64,000 nt of DNA from Akkermansia muciniphila. GTDB lineage: Bacteria; Verrucomicrobiota; Verrucomicrobiia; Verrucomicrobiales; Akkermansiaceae. The notes beneath the pieces were generated by a model. The model saw nothing but the letters and a program-made list of their open reading frames with translations. It did no database searches and was not told the DNA's origin. The position numbers were made by a program, and so were the translations under genes. This document shows positions 49,222 through 57,517 of the stretch, in pieces. How positions within the stretch are numbered: the stretch's first letter is position 1; the number at the start of each line of letters is the position of its first letter. Where the stretch lies: contig CAMCYK010000003.1 of the NCBI GenBank assembly GCA_945883695.1, positions 1 through 64,000 of the forward strand, read 5' to 3'.

Positions 49222-50364
49222 TTGGCGCAGATGAACGACGAGACTTTTTGCATTCCATCTGACAAGCCGCGGGCCGCCGGGTGCCCCCACTCCGGGGTCG
49301 GATTCGATCACGCCTGCAGATGGGACCTCGAGTCGGCGCTGGCTATGTTGGAACGCCCACCCGATGGACCAGCGAAAGTCAGCCTGCCGGACGCTTCGCG
49401 CATGGCGTGGCGGGAGGCGGTCCGCTGCATCGGACGGCTGCACTGGCGATCGCTCCAGGTGGTCGACGCACGTTCGCTGGAGGACGCCGACTCGGTCTAT
49501 GACGCGTGTCTCGAGCACCTGCGTCGCGCCACCCGGGACGGCCGGATCGTGCCGATGCAGACGGTCTTCGCCCCGTGGCGGGGGACGGAAGGGGGAATCC
49601 GCATTTGGAACCACCAGCTGCTGCGCTATGCCGGCTACCGCGGTCCGGACGGCTTGGTGCTGGGAGATCCGCAAAACGTCGATTTCACGAGACTGGTCCG
49701 CTCGCTCGGATGGTCGCCACCCGCCAATCCCGGATCCTTCGACCTGCTGCCGCTGGTCATCCAGGCGGGCGGGAAACTCGTGGTGCGGGACCTTCCACGG
49801 GAGGCGGTGCTGGAGGTCCGGCTGGAGCATCCGGAATATCCGTGGTTTGAGGCGCTCGGGTTGCGCTGGCATGCGGTACCGGCGGTCTCGGACATGATGC
49901 TGGTGACGCGGGATGAAGTATTCCCCTGTGCCCCGTTCAACGGCTGGTACATGGGAACGGAGATCGGTGCCCGCAATCTCGGCGACACCGGTCGCTACAA
50001 CATGCTGCCGCGGATTGCCGAGAAGCTCGGCCTCGACCAAGTTCGGGACCGCTTGTGGAAAGACCGGGCGCTGTTGGTCATCAACGAAGCCGTGCTTCAC
50101 TCCTTCGAGCGGGACGGGGTGAAGGTGGTCGATCACCACCAGGCTTCCCGGGAGTTCCTCACCCACTGCGACCGCGAGCACGAGGCAGGCCGGGAGGTGC
50201 AGGCGGAGTGGTCCTGGATCGTGCCGCCGGTTTCCGCGTCTGCCACCGGGGTGTTTCACCGCCTCTATCCACTCCGCCCCAAGCTTCCGAACCTGCTGCT
50301 TCAGGTGGCCGCATGGAATACGCCGGAGGGAGCGCGCCTCCTCAAGCGCTTCGCCCGACCTTAG
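49222..50364 (+). CDS. nos: Nitric oxide synthase oxygenase (bacterial NOS)
   Basis: Heme-thiolate motif AVRCIGRLHWRSLQVVDAR; signature APFNGWYMGTEIGARNLGDTGRYNMLPRIAEKLGLD; C-term VPPVSASATGVFHRLYPL. No reductase domain. Confidence 0.95.
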   Translation: MAQMNDETFCIPSDKPRAAGCPHSGVGFDHACRWDLESALAMLERPPDGPAKVSLPDASRMAWREAVRCIGRLHWRSLQVVDARSLEDADSVYDACLEHLRRATRDGRIVPMQTVFAPWRGTEGGIRIWNHQLLRYAGYRGPDGLVLGDPQNVDFTRLVRSLGWSPPANPGSFDLLPLVIQAGGKLVVRDLPREAVLEVRLEHPEYPWFEALGLRWHAVPAVSDMMLVTRDEVFPCAPFNGWYMGTEIGARNLGDTGRYNMLPRIAEKLGLDQVRDRLWKDRALLVINEAVLHSFERDGVKVVDHHQASREFLTHCDREHEAGREVQAEWSWIVPPVSASATGVFHRLYPLRPKLPNLLLQVAAWNTPEGARLLKRFARP

Positions 50365-50431
50365 CCCCCCCCCGGACGATCCTGCCCGTTCCTATCAGGA
50401 GTATCGACCTTTTCAACCCGGCAACCTGAAA

Positions 50432-50444
50432 TGCAACTTTTGCA
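50432..50444. promoter_or_regulatory. Palindromic candidate operator TGCAA-CTT-TTGCA (box 2)
   Basis: Direct reading (extended ATGCAACTTTTGCAT, 50431-50445); about 72 bp upstream of the MarR-like start. Confidence 0.6.
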
Positions 50445-50516
50445 TGTTTTTCACTAAACTTCAAAAAGTAAGCCATTGCTTAACATCTTCGAATCGCGAA
50501 CGAAAGGGCGAACAAA

Positions 50517-50894
50517 ATGTCAAACTTCATTACCCAAGAATCGACGCCGACCGCCCCGTCAATCGGAAGTCGCCGAATCCGACCGTTTCAGGAACTGGAT
50601 CAGTTTCTCAGAGAAGTCGATGGAATGGAACTTGGATTCAGAGGGCTGCATTTACTGGTTCACCTTCACCTCTCGACCAGCAGCAAGCGCCTCAAGGAAC
50701 TGGCTTCGGCGATCGGAATCTCAGGCGCGGGCATCACCGGGGTTGCCGACCAACTTCAGGCGAAAGGCCTGGTGGTCCGGGAGATTCCTCCGAATGACCG
50801 CCGCTCGATCTACTTGACACTTACCCCGCTTGGCACCCGATTTGCCAACTGGATCGGAGATTCTCTTGAACGGGCCTTCGGAGATAAATCGTGA
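50517..50894 (+). CDS. MarR-like winged-helix transcriptional regulator
   Basis: SSKRLKELASAIGISGAGITGVADQLQAKGLVVREIPPNDRRSIYLTLTPLGTRFANWI, typical MarR wHTH and wing. Confidence 0.85.
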   Translation: MSNFITQESTPTAPSIGSRRIRPFQELDQFLREVDGMELGFRGLHLLVHLHLSTSSKRLKELASAIGISGAGITGVADQLQAKGLVVREIPPNDRRSIYLTLTPLGTRFANWIGDSLERAFGDKS

Positions 50895-51112
50895 TTCCAA
50901 GGCAAGCGTCCTCAACTCGTCCCCCGGTGTCACTCCGGCGGGCGGGCGATCGCGCGGCTTCCCCAGCCACGGCTTGACGGTGGCGGGGTTGATAGCCCCC
51001 GCGGGACAGCCTTGGCCGGGCTCCAGCCACTCCGCGGCGCCCCGCTCCCCCGGGGAGGAACCACCGGATGGACCCACCGCACCAAGCCGACCCTGCCCGC
51101 CAGCTCCGGATC

Positions 51113-52630
51113 TCATGGCCCCGTCGCCTTGACCCGGATGCGATAGAAGCCCTTCCCCCGATCCGGCGCGACCGGTGCAACCCGGACTTCCTCGCAATCG
51201 TCGTCCACCGGAACGACTTTGCTTGGCACTTCTTCCCAGCGGGTGAGATCAGGCGAATGCTCGATGATGAGCGAAATTCCGGGAAGCGCGCGCTGGCGCT
51301 TGATGACCACGGGTGCCCGGCTGCCAGCCAACTCGATCAGCGGATTGACCGTAGGCGCCCCCGGGTCGCTGCCGAGGGCATATTCGACCAGATTGAGCAG
51401 ACCGTCGTTGTCCGCGTCCATCCCGCCGCCCGCCTCCGCGCCGGCAGGAAGCTTCGAGCCGATCCATTCCTGATAGACCGCATCCGTCACGATCAGATCA
51501 TCCTCCGCGGCTCCCTGGTAGTTGGAATCATCCACCACGGCTTTCACGCGATAGCCCCCGGCGGTGGCCGGCAATTCAAGCGAGTTGTTGTAGGTGAGCA
51601 CCACCTTGAGGCCGGGAGGAACCGTGGTCACTTGCGGCAGCTGGAAGCCACGGCCCGTGGAAGTCACCAGCCCCCCCAGGACCACTCCCGCGCCCGCCGG
51701 CCCGATCACCGCATGCGCCTCGCCGGCCACCGCGGAATCCCCCCCGGCGACCACGTGATATTCCCCCGCATTCACCGGCGCTTCCATCGTCAGCCCCGCC
51801 GGCACGGGTGAATCCCTCGTCACAACCTTGATCATCGGCGAGCCGATCGACATCCAATTCCGGGCCGGGTAGTACCATTGGGGCGGCTTCACCCAGACCA
51901 CGGCGTCGCGATCCAGATCCTCGCCCACCGAAGGCGTGGCTCCCGAGAGGGCGAAGTTCAAGCTGTTGTAGGGCCCTTTGACGCCGAGCGGAACCTCCCC
52001 CGTCTTCTCGGTGTTGAAAGAGATCACGACCGCGTAGTTCGGCGGCAGCGCCACCCCGGCCAGGAAAGGGATGGTCACCTTGAAAGCGTAGCCGTTGTAG
52101 GGATAGGGCTTGCCGTTCGGCAGCGCGAGCGGCCGCCACGGGACTTCGACGGAAACCGTGCTGGACCCCAGCGGGCTGAACTGCTGCGGGCCCCCGGCAT
52201 CCCCGACCGGACTGAAAAACGACGCCTTGACCCGGTGGACATAGCCGGCCGGATTGGCGGCGCGCAGGGCCGGCCAGTCACTTCCCCGGGCCCATGTGAC
52301 CAGCACGGCTTCGACCAGATCCACGTAGCGGCCCGTGCCCGGAGATTTCACGACGTCCCCGAGGCCGGCCGTGCCCTGGCCGGCTGCGGCAATGCTGATA
52401 TACGAGAGATCGAGCACGGCGGGAACGCGGTTGAACGCGATGTCCGCACCCGAATACCGCAGCGGGCGGTAACTCATCCGCCCGGGCTCCGGGCCGCGCG
52501 GGAGCGGCAACCACGACCAGGGCGCCCCGCTGTAGGTCTGCCGCAGCCCGGCGAACACGGGCTCCTGGCCGGCGGCAACTGGAAGCAGCAGCAACGCGAA
52601 GAGCAGCGGCTTGGGATCGATGTGACTCAT
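51113..52630 (-). CDS. Secreted protein with C-terminal DxDNDGLxNLxEY module
   Basis: ATG at 52630, signal peptide MSHIDPKPLLFALLLLPVAAG; C-term DADNDGLLNLVEYALGSDPG...IIEHSPDLTRWEEV...FYRIRV. Confidence 0.65.
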   Translation of the reverse strand: MSHIDPKPLLFALLLLPVAAGQEPVFAGLRQTYSGAPWSWLPLPRGPEPGRMSYRPLRYSGADIAFNRVPAVLDLSYISIAAAGQGTAGLGDVVKSPGTGRYVDLVEAVLVTWARGSDWPALRAANPAGYVHRVKASFFSPVGDAGGPQQFSPLGSSTVSVEVPWRPLALPNGKPYPYNGYAFKVTIPFLAGVALPPNYAVVISFNTEKTGEVPLGVKGPYNSLNFALSGATPSVGEDLDRDAVVWVKPPQWYYPARNWMSIGSPMIKVVTRDSPVPAGLTMEAPVNAGEYHVVAGGDSAVAGEAHAVIGPAGAGVVLGGLVTSTGRGFQLPQVTTVPPGLKVVLTYNNSLELPATAGGYRVKAVVDDSNYQGAAEDDLIVTDAVYQEWIGSKLPAGAEAGGGMDADNDGLLNLVEYALGSDPGAPTVNPLIELAGSRAPVVIKRQRALPGISLIIEHSPDLTRWEEVPSKVVPVDDDCEEVRVAPVAPDRGKGFYRIRVKATGP

Positions 52631-52726
52631 GAGCTTGTCCCCGAAAACTTTGCGGAAAAAAAAGGCGGCATCCCCGGATGGAGAGCCGCCTTCCAATGAA
52701 AAACCCGACAGCGTGGCGACCTCGCG

Positions 52727-53587
52727 TTACACGCCGAGACGCTTCCGGCGCAGGACGAACGGCAGCACCGACACCAGGCACAGCATCAGTCCCGACGGCT
52801 CCGGCACCCCATAAGTGATCCCGCCGACCGCCAGGAAGTTGGAGCCCAGGCCGCCGACCTCCGTGCCGCTCTCGCGCCACCCGAGCTGGATGCCCGCGAT
52901 CTGGTCGGCGGAAGATCCCGCCAAGAGCCCGGAGGTGCTTGCCGTAGCTCCCCCGCCAGCCACCGACAATTGGAAGTCGACCCCCCCCGGAATCGCGGAC
53001 GCCTTGGTCACGACCGTCATCGCGTAGAGGCCGCCGAGGGTTTGGGAACCCTCGAAAACAGCCCCGAACGCGGTCGCCGACATCACTCCGCCGGTCGACC
53101 AGTGCATGTTCCAGGTCGCGGAAAGTTCAGCACTCGGATCAGTGGACTGCGAATTGGGAACAAAGACCAGGCTGAACAGCTCGGAACCGGCACTATTCAC
53201 ATAGCCAATCGAGAAGCGGTTGCGGTCGACGTCGCCGGGGAAGGAGTCCGCATAGGTCGTGATGCTGTCCTGAATGGCGAAATTCAGCTCCATCCTCGAC
53301 TCGGACAAACCCAGCAGGACCGGGTACTGGGTGATGGTGATCCCGCTGGGAGCGGCCGCAGGCTCGGAGTCGTAGTAACCGCCCAACGCCACGCCACTGG
53401 TAGCGCCGATCGGGTGGACGAAGGCGCGGGGATAGACCTCCCCGTCGACGAAATTGCTTTCGGACTGGACCCAGCCACGCACCCCGTCCAGCGCTGACTG
53501 GCTGGGAAGACCGGAGAGGTCCAGCGTGAATACAGCAGCTTGGGCCGTGTGGACGGCAGCCAGTGCGAGTAAAGGAATGATTCTCAT
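52727..53587 (-). CDS. PEP-CTERM sorting-domain protein
   Basis: Signal peptide MRIIPLLALAAVHTAQA; C-term YGVPEPSGLMLCLVSVLPFVLRRKRLGV. Confidence 0.85.
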   Translation of the reverse strand: MRIIPLLALAAVHTAQAAVFTLDLSGLPSQSALDGVRGWVQSESNFVDGEVYPRAFVHPIGATSGVALGGYYDSEPAAAPSGITITQYPVLLGLSESRMELNFAIQDSITTYADSFPGDVDRNRFSIGYVNSAGSELFSLVFVPNSQSTDPSAELSATWNMHWSTGGVMSATAFGAVFEGSQTLGGLYAMTVVTKASAIPGGVDFQLSVAGGGATASTSGLLAGSSADQIAGIQLGWRESGTEVGGLGSNFLAVGGITYGVPEPSGLMLCLVSVLPFVLRRKRLGV

Positions 53588-53631
53588 GGGAAATGCAGAT
53601 TAGGGAGTTACCGGGGGAACCGTCCCGCGAG

Positions 53632-53781
53632 TCAAAGACCGCTGATCACCGGACGATCCACCGTCGTGGTAACGACGATCGGTGGCGGGGTGGAGGAGGG
53701 AGGACGCCGGGCGGCCTCGACTTGAGTGACTGACAGACCGGTCAGGGCCAGCGCGAACCAGAGTTTGGAGGTTGTTTTCAT
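53632..53781 (-). CDS. Small secreted peptide (49 aa)
   Basis: MKTTSKLWFALALTGLSVTQVEAARRPPSSTPPPIVVTTTVDRPVISGL; ATG at 53781. Confidence 0.5.
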   Translation of the reverse strand: MKTTSKLWFALALTGLSVTQVEAARRPPSSTPPPIVVTTTVDRPVISGL

Positions 53782-53840
53782 TGCGAGCTCAAAGTGGTCC
53801 GCGACCCCTCGCGGCTCAATGCCCATCGTGATTTGATTCG

Positions 53841-53853
53841 TGCAAGTTTTGCA
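53841..53853. promoter_or_regulatory. Palindromic candidate operator TGCAA-GTT-TTGCA (box 3)
   Basis: Direct reading (extended GTGCAAGTTTTGCAC, 53840-53854); about 60 bp upstream of the 53781 start. Confidence 0.6.
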
Positions 53854-53881
53854 CTACCCGATTGGATCCCCTCCCCAGCCG

Positions 53882-55957
53882 TCACCGGCCGCCCGACCTT
53901 CCCTCGAGAAGGGCGATCAGTTCACCATGATCCTCCAGCTCGAGCATCATGCCGCGGAGAGCCGGCTCGAGCCGCGCCAGCGCCGGCCGCGGCAAGCGCA
54001 GAACTGCTTCTTCGAGCAGTTCGCGGTCACCCGCAGCGAGCGCGACACAATCCGCTTCGAGGTCCTCGCTCCCCAGCGCCGCCCGGATCGCGCCGGCAAA
54101 CGCCGTTCTCACGATCGCCGGATCGGAGCCCGCCACCTCCCGCTGGGCCCGCGCCCAGCTCAGCGCCACCCCCCACAGCCTCACGCTTTCCTCCGGACGG
54201 ATCCGCTTCCAGCCTTCGGCCTGGACCAGCGGCAGGCGCACCCAGCGGGGCGACAAGAGCCGCTGCCGCGCGAAGTCCGCCTCGACCTGCGAGTCCTTGT
54301 CATCGAAATGCAAGGCCAGCATCCCGTGCAAGCCGTGCAACCGCGGATCCAGCGGCGCGATCCTCAGCGCGGATTCCAGCTCCGAGAGCGCCAGCTCCAG
54401 CGGATCCACCGGCCCCGGCAGCGGCGGTTCCACGCCTCCCGCCACCGCCGCCTGATCGAGCGCATACAGTCGCCGCGCCTCCTTCAAGCGGGCCTCCACC
54501 TGCCCCGCCGGGGTCACCGGCCGCCCGGTGACGGCCCCGTGCAGCAGCACCGCCCCGCCCGCCAGCACCACCATCCCCGCGGCGCGCCAGGTCCAGCGCC
54601 CCGTGCCGCCCTGGCCCCGCGCGTGGAACGGCCCGCTGAGGGCCAACAGATAGCCGGAAAACCACAGCAAGCTCTCCCGATGGAGCGGCACGTCGACGAT
54701 CCCATGCACCAGGGGCAGCGACGCCGCGACCACCAGACCGCAGCGCAAGGCCCGGTCGGGCCCCTTCCGGGCGGCCCTCACCCCGCAGCCGACCACCGCC
54801 AATCCCAGGATCAGCACGGTGGCGGCCGCCGGAACTCCGGATTCCGCCGCCATCCACAGCCAACTGCTCTCGGGGTGCAGATGAAGCCCGCCGTTCACGT
54901 TCGCCGCAAGGCTCCGGTACTGCGGGAACACCACGCGGAACTGGCCGGTTCCCCAGCCGGTCAGCGGCTGCGAGCGGATCATCCCCAGCGTGTCGTTGAA
55001 GATCTCCAGCCGGTGGTCCAGCTTCACGACCGCACCCGCTTCAGTCTCCCCGGCCGGATCCCAGAGCTTGCGGGCCAGCCGCTCCTTCACCCGGCTGTCG
55101 GGAACCAGCAGCACCACCGCCGCCGCCAGCACCAGCAGCCCGAGAATCTTCGCCCCGTGGCCGCGCAGATAGGCGCGTCCCGAAAGCACCCCGATTCCCG
55201 CCACCCCCAGCAGCAGCAGGAAGATGCCGGCCCGGCTGAGGTTGACGAACACCAGCGCCAGCGTCAGCGACGTCACCGCGCCGATGGCGAAGCCGATCAG
55301 GCCGAGCGACCGCCTTCGTCCCGCCTGCAACAGGAGTCCGGTCGCGACCGCAGCCCCCATCGCCAGCAAGGTCGCGTTGTGGTTGCGGTTGGTGAAAAAC
55401 CCGAACAGTTTGCCCGCGTCGGCGCCGCCCTTTGATTCCCAGGCGATCATCGCCAGCACCAGATAGACCAGAACCACGGCGAGCGCCCCGATCGCGAAGG
55501 CGGTCCGCCGCGACCCCGGATCAGGCAGGCTCAGGATCCGCAGCAGGACCAGACCAGACAAGAATTGGCCGGCCAGCCCTTCGAGGGCCAACGGGAGCTG
55601 CGGCGTGATTCGATCTCCCGTCGGGAGGCCCGCGGCACCGAGCACGCCACGCCACTCCGCCACCCGGCCGAAGTCGGCGGGCAGCAGGTTGAGGACCGCG
55701 CAGCCGAGCCAGACGAGCGCCAGAATCCATACCCAGCGCGGCAGGGCGGCGACCGCCGGGCTCGCCAGCATCCACCCGCCCGCCAACACCAGGCCCAGAC
55801 CCAGGACCCCCTCCCGGGGACCCGCCGCCACCAGCCACAAGACCAGCAGCAGCCAGGGCAACCAACGGTGCCCGCCCGCGGCCCGTCCCTCCCCCTCCAT
55901 TTCCGGCGGCCAATCCCTCATCCCGGACTCCGTCCCGTCCTTCCGCAACCCGCTCAT
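53882..55957 (-). CDS. O-antigen ligase / Wzy-like polytopic membrane protein
   Basis: Many TM segments; LTGWGTGQFRVVFPQYRSLAANVNGGLHLHPESSWLWMAAESGVPAAATV is Wzy_C-like. Confidence 0.8.
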   Translation of the reverse strand: MSGLRKDGTESGMRDWPPEMEGEGRAAGGHRWLPWLLLVLWLVAAGPREGVLGLGLVLAGGWMLASPAVAALPRWVWILALVWLGCAVLNLLPADFGRVAEWRGVLGAAGLPTGDRITPQLPLALEGLAGQFLSGLVLLRILSLPDPGSRRTAFAIGALAVVLVYLVLAMIAWESKGGADAGKLFGFFTNRNHNATLLAMGAAVATGLLLQAGRRRSLGLIGFAIGAVTSLTLALVFVNLSRAGIFLLLLGVAGIGVLSGRAYLRGHGAKILGLLVLAAAVVLLVPDSRVKERLARKLWDPAGETEAGAVVKLDHRLEIFNDTLGMIRSQPLTGWGTGQFRVVFPQYRSLAANVNGGLHLHPESSWLWMAAESGVPAAATVLILGLAVVGCGVRAARKGPDRALRCGLVVAASLPLVHGIVDVPLHRESLLWFSGYLLALSGPFHARGQGGTGRWTWRAAGMVVLAGGAVLLHGAVTGRPVTPAGQVEARLKEARRLYALDQAAVAGGVEPPLPGPVDPLELALSELESALRIAPLDPRLHGLHGMLALHFDDKDSQVEADFARQRLLSPRWVRLPLVQAEGWKRIRPEESVRLWGVALSWARAQREVAGSDPAIVRTAFAGAIRAALGSEDLEADCVALAAGDRELLEEAVLRLPRPALARLEPALRGMMLELEDHGELIALLEGRSGGR

Positions 55958-57360
55958 AGCCGCCCTTTCAAGTTATGCCTCTCCAGCATGTTGTAAACCG
56001 TGCGCAGGCTGACACCCAGCTTGGCCGCGACCCGCCGCCGGTTCCCTCCGCTCAATTTCAGCGCGTCGATCAATGCGACCCGCTCCAGATCGCCCAGCCG
56101 CCCGCCTTCGCCGCTGCCGCCATCGGTCTCCATGCCGGACAACCACGCCGACGCCCCTTCTTCCAGATCGCCGGAGTCGATCTCATCCACCGGTCCCTTG
56201 CTGAGAATCGAATGGATCACCCACTCGAGCTCGGTCATGTTCCCCGGCCAGTCATGATCCATCACCCAGGACCAAGCCCTGCGGCTGAGAGTCGGGCGGC
56301 GGATTGCCAGCGCGATGCAGACTTCCGACAAAACCTTTTCCACCAATGGCAGCAGGTCCTCGTGCCGGCGACGGAGACTCGGCAGCTCGATCCTGATCGC
56401 GGCCAACAAATACAGCAGATCCTGACACGAGTGCTCCAGCGCGATCTGCTGGTGGAACGGGAGGCCCGAGACCGCGATCACCCGGCAGTTGCCGGTCCCC
56501 GCCTCCATCGCTTTGCCAAGACCGGCCTGGCTGTCCGCGGGGAGATTCTCGATTCCCCGCAGCAGCAAGGTCGAGGGCAGCGACCGCGTGAAGAGCCCCT
56601 TTTTGCGAATCCGAATCTCCTGCAAGCCCGGAGTCACGATTTCCCCGCCGGAGACCGTCATGCTCAGGATCTCTCCCGCGACCGAGCCACATTCGATCTC
56701 CACCAGGTCGCGCCTCCGGCTACCTGGCATCGAGCTGTGGATCCGGCGTGCCAGCGCATACCTGCCAACCCCGGCCTCCCCCTCGATCAGCACCGGGCTC
56801 CGGGCGGCGACCGCATGGTGGAACAGCTCGTCCACGTTGATCATCGCCTTCGATCGCCACGGAAACCCGAGACCGCCGCCCGCCGGCGGCGCGACTCCCG
56901 GCACCGACGACTCCAGCCGCGAGCGCTCGTGCGCCGCCCTGACGAGCTGGAACAAGGCCTCCGGCTCCGCAGGTTTCACCGCATACTCGAGCGCGCCGGC
57001 ACGGATCGCGCTGACCGCGTCAGCCGCCCGGTCCCTCGCGGTCAGGACGATGCAAGGGACCTCCGGATGTTCCTGTTTGAGTTCCCGCAGCAGATCCAGA
57101 CCGTCACAGTCCGGCAGCCCCAGATCAAGGATCAGGACATCCCATGGCCGCCTCCCGCGGGCCATGGCGCTCTGCTGGCGGACTTCCGCACCATTGCTCA
57201 TCAAGACCGGCAGGAACCCGTGCCGCCGGGCATACTCCACCAGGATCAGACCGGTAACCCCGTCGTCCTCCACGATTCCCAGCGTCGCGGGAGGCCCCTC
57301 GCCGCCATCGCCGCTCCCGCGATCCGCACGAAGCCAGGGATTACCCGTCTCTTGAGTCAT
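55954..57360 (-). CDS. Response regulator: REC + degenerate NtrC-type AAA+ + Fis HTH
   Basis: REC motifs VLILDLGLPDCDG and YAVKP; AAA+ Walker A replaced by GEAGVGRYA, Walker B by LLLRGIENLP; C-term GGNRRRVAAKLGVSLRTVYNMLERHNL. ATG at 57360 (track 57420). Confidence 0.8.
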   Translation of the reverse strand: MTQETGNPWLRADRGSGDGGEGPPATLGIVEDDGVTGLILVEYARRHGFLPVLMSNGAEVRQQSAMARGRRPWDVLILDLGLPDCDGLDLLRELKQEHPEVPCIVLTARDRAADAVSAIRAGALEYAVKPAEPEALFQLVRAAHERSRLESSVPGVAPPAGGGLGFPWRSKAMINVDELFHHAVAARSPVLIEGEAGVGRYALARRIHSSMPGSRRRDLVEIECGSVAGEILSMTVSGGEIVTPGLQEIRIRKKGLFTRSLPSTLLLRGIENLPADSQAGLGKAMEAGTGNCRVIAVSGLPFHQQIALEHSCQDLLYLLAAIRIELPSLRRRHEDLLPLVEKVLSEVCIALAIRRPTLSRRAWSWVMDHDWPGNMTELEWVIHSILSKGPVDEIDSGDLEEGASAWLSGMETDGGSGEGGRLGDLERVALIDALKLSGGNRRRVAAKLGVSLRTVYNMLERHNLKGRL

Positions 57361-57517
57361 TGACACTTGGATCGATTGTCGCACGACGACGCTGCCGCTT
57401 CCCGCTTTGCCTACGGCCATGCCAGTCAGTGGCTAACGCCAGTTCCGGCACGTCGCGACCGCTCCTTCCTGCGTTCCGCTAGCGGGCGCCGAAGCGCCCC
57501 GGCGCAAGCCCCGCCCC

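Noticed and set aside
50895-51110. Overlapping short ORFs after the MarR-like gene
   Set aside because: Pro/Gly/Arg-rich GC-artefact translations in several frames; treated as non-coding intergenic DNA.
57409-57424. Possible sigma-54 -24/-12 promoter upstream of the NtrC-like gene (TGGCATGGCCGTAGGC on minus strand)
   Set aside because: GG-N10-GC spacing and TTGC element are not met.
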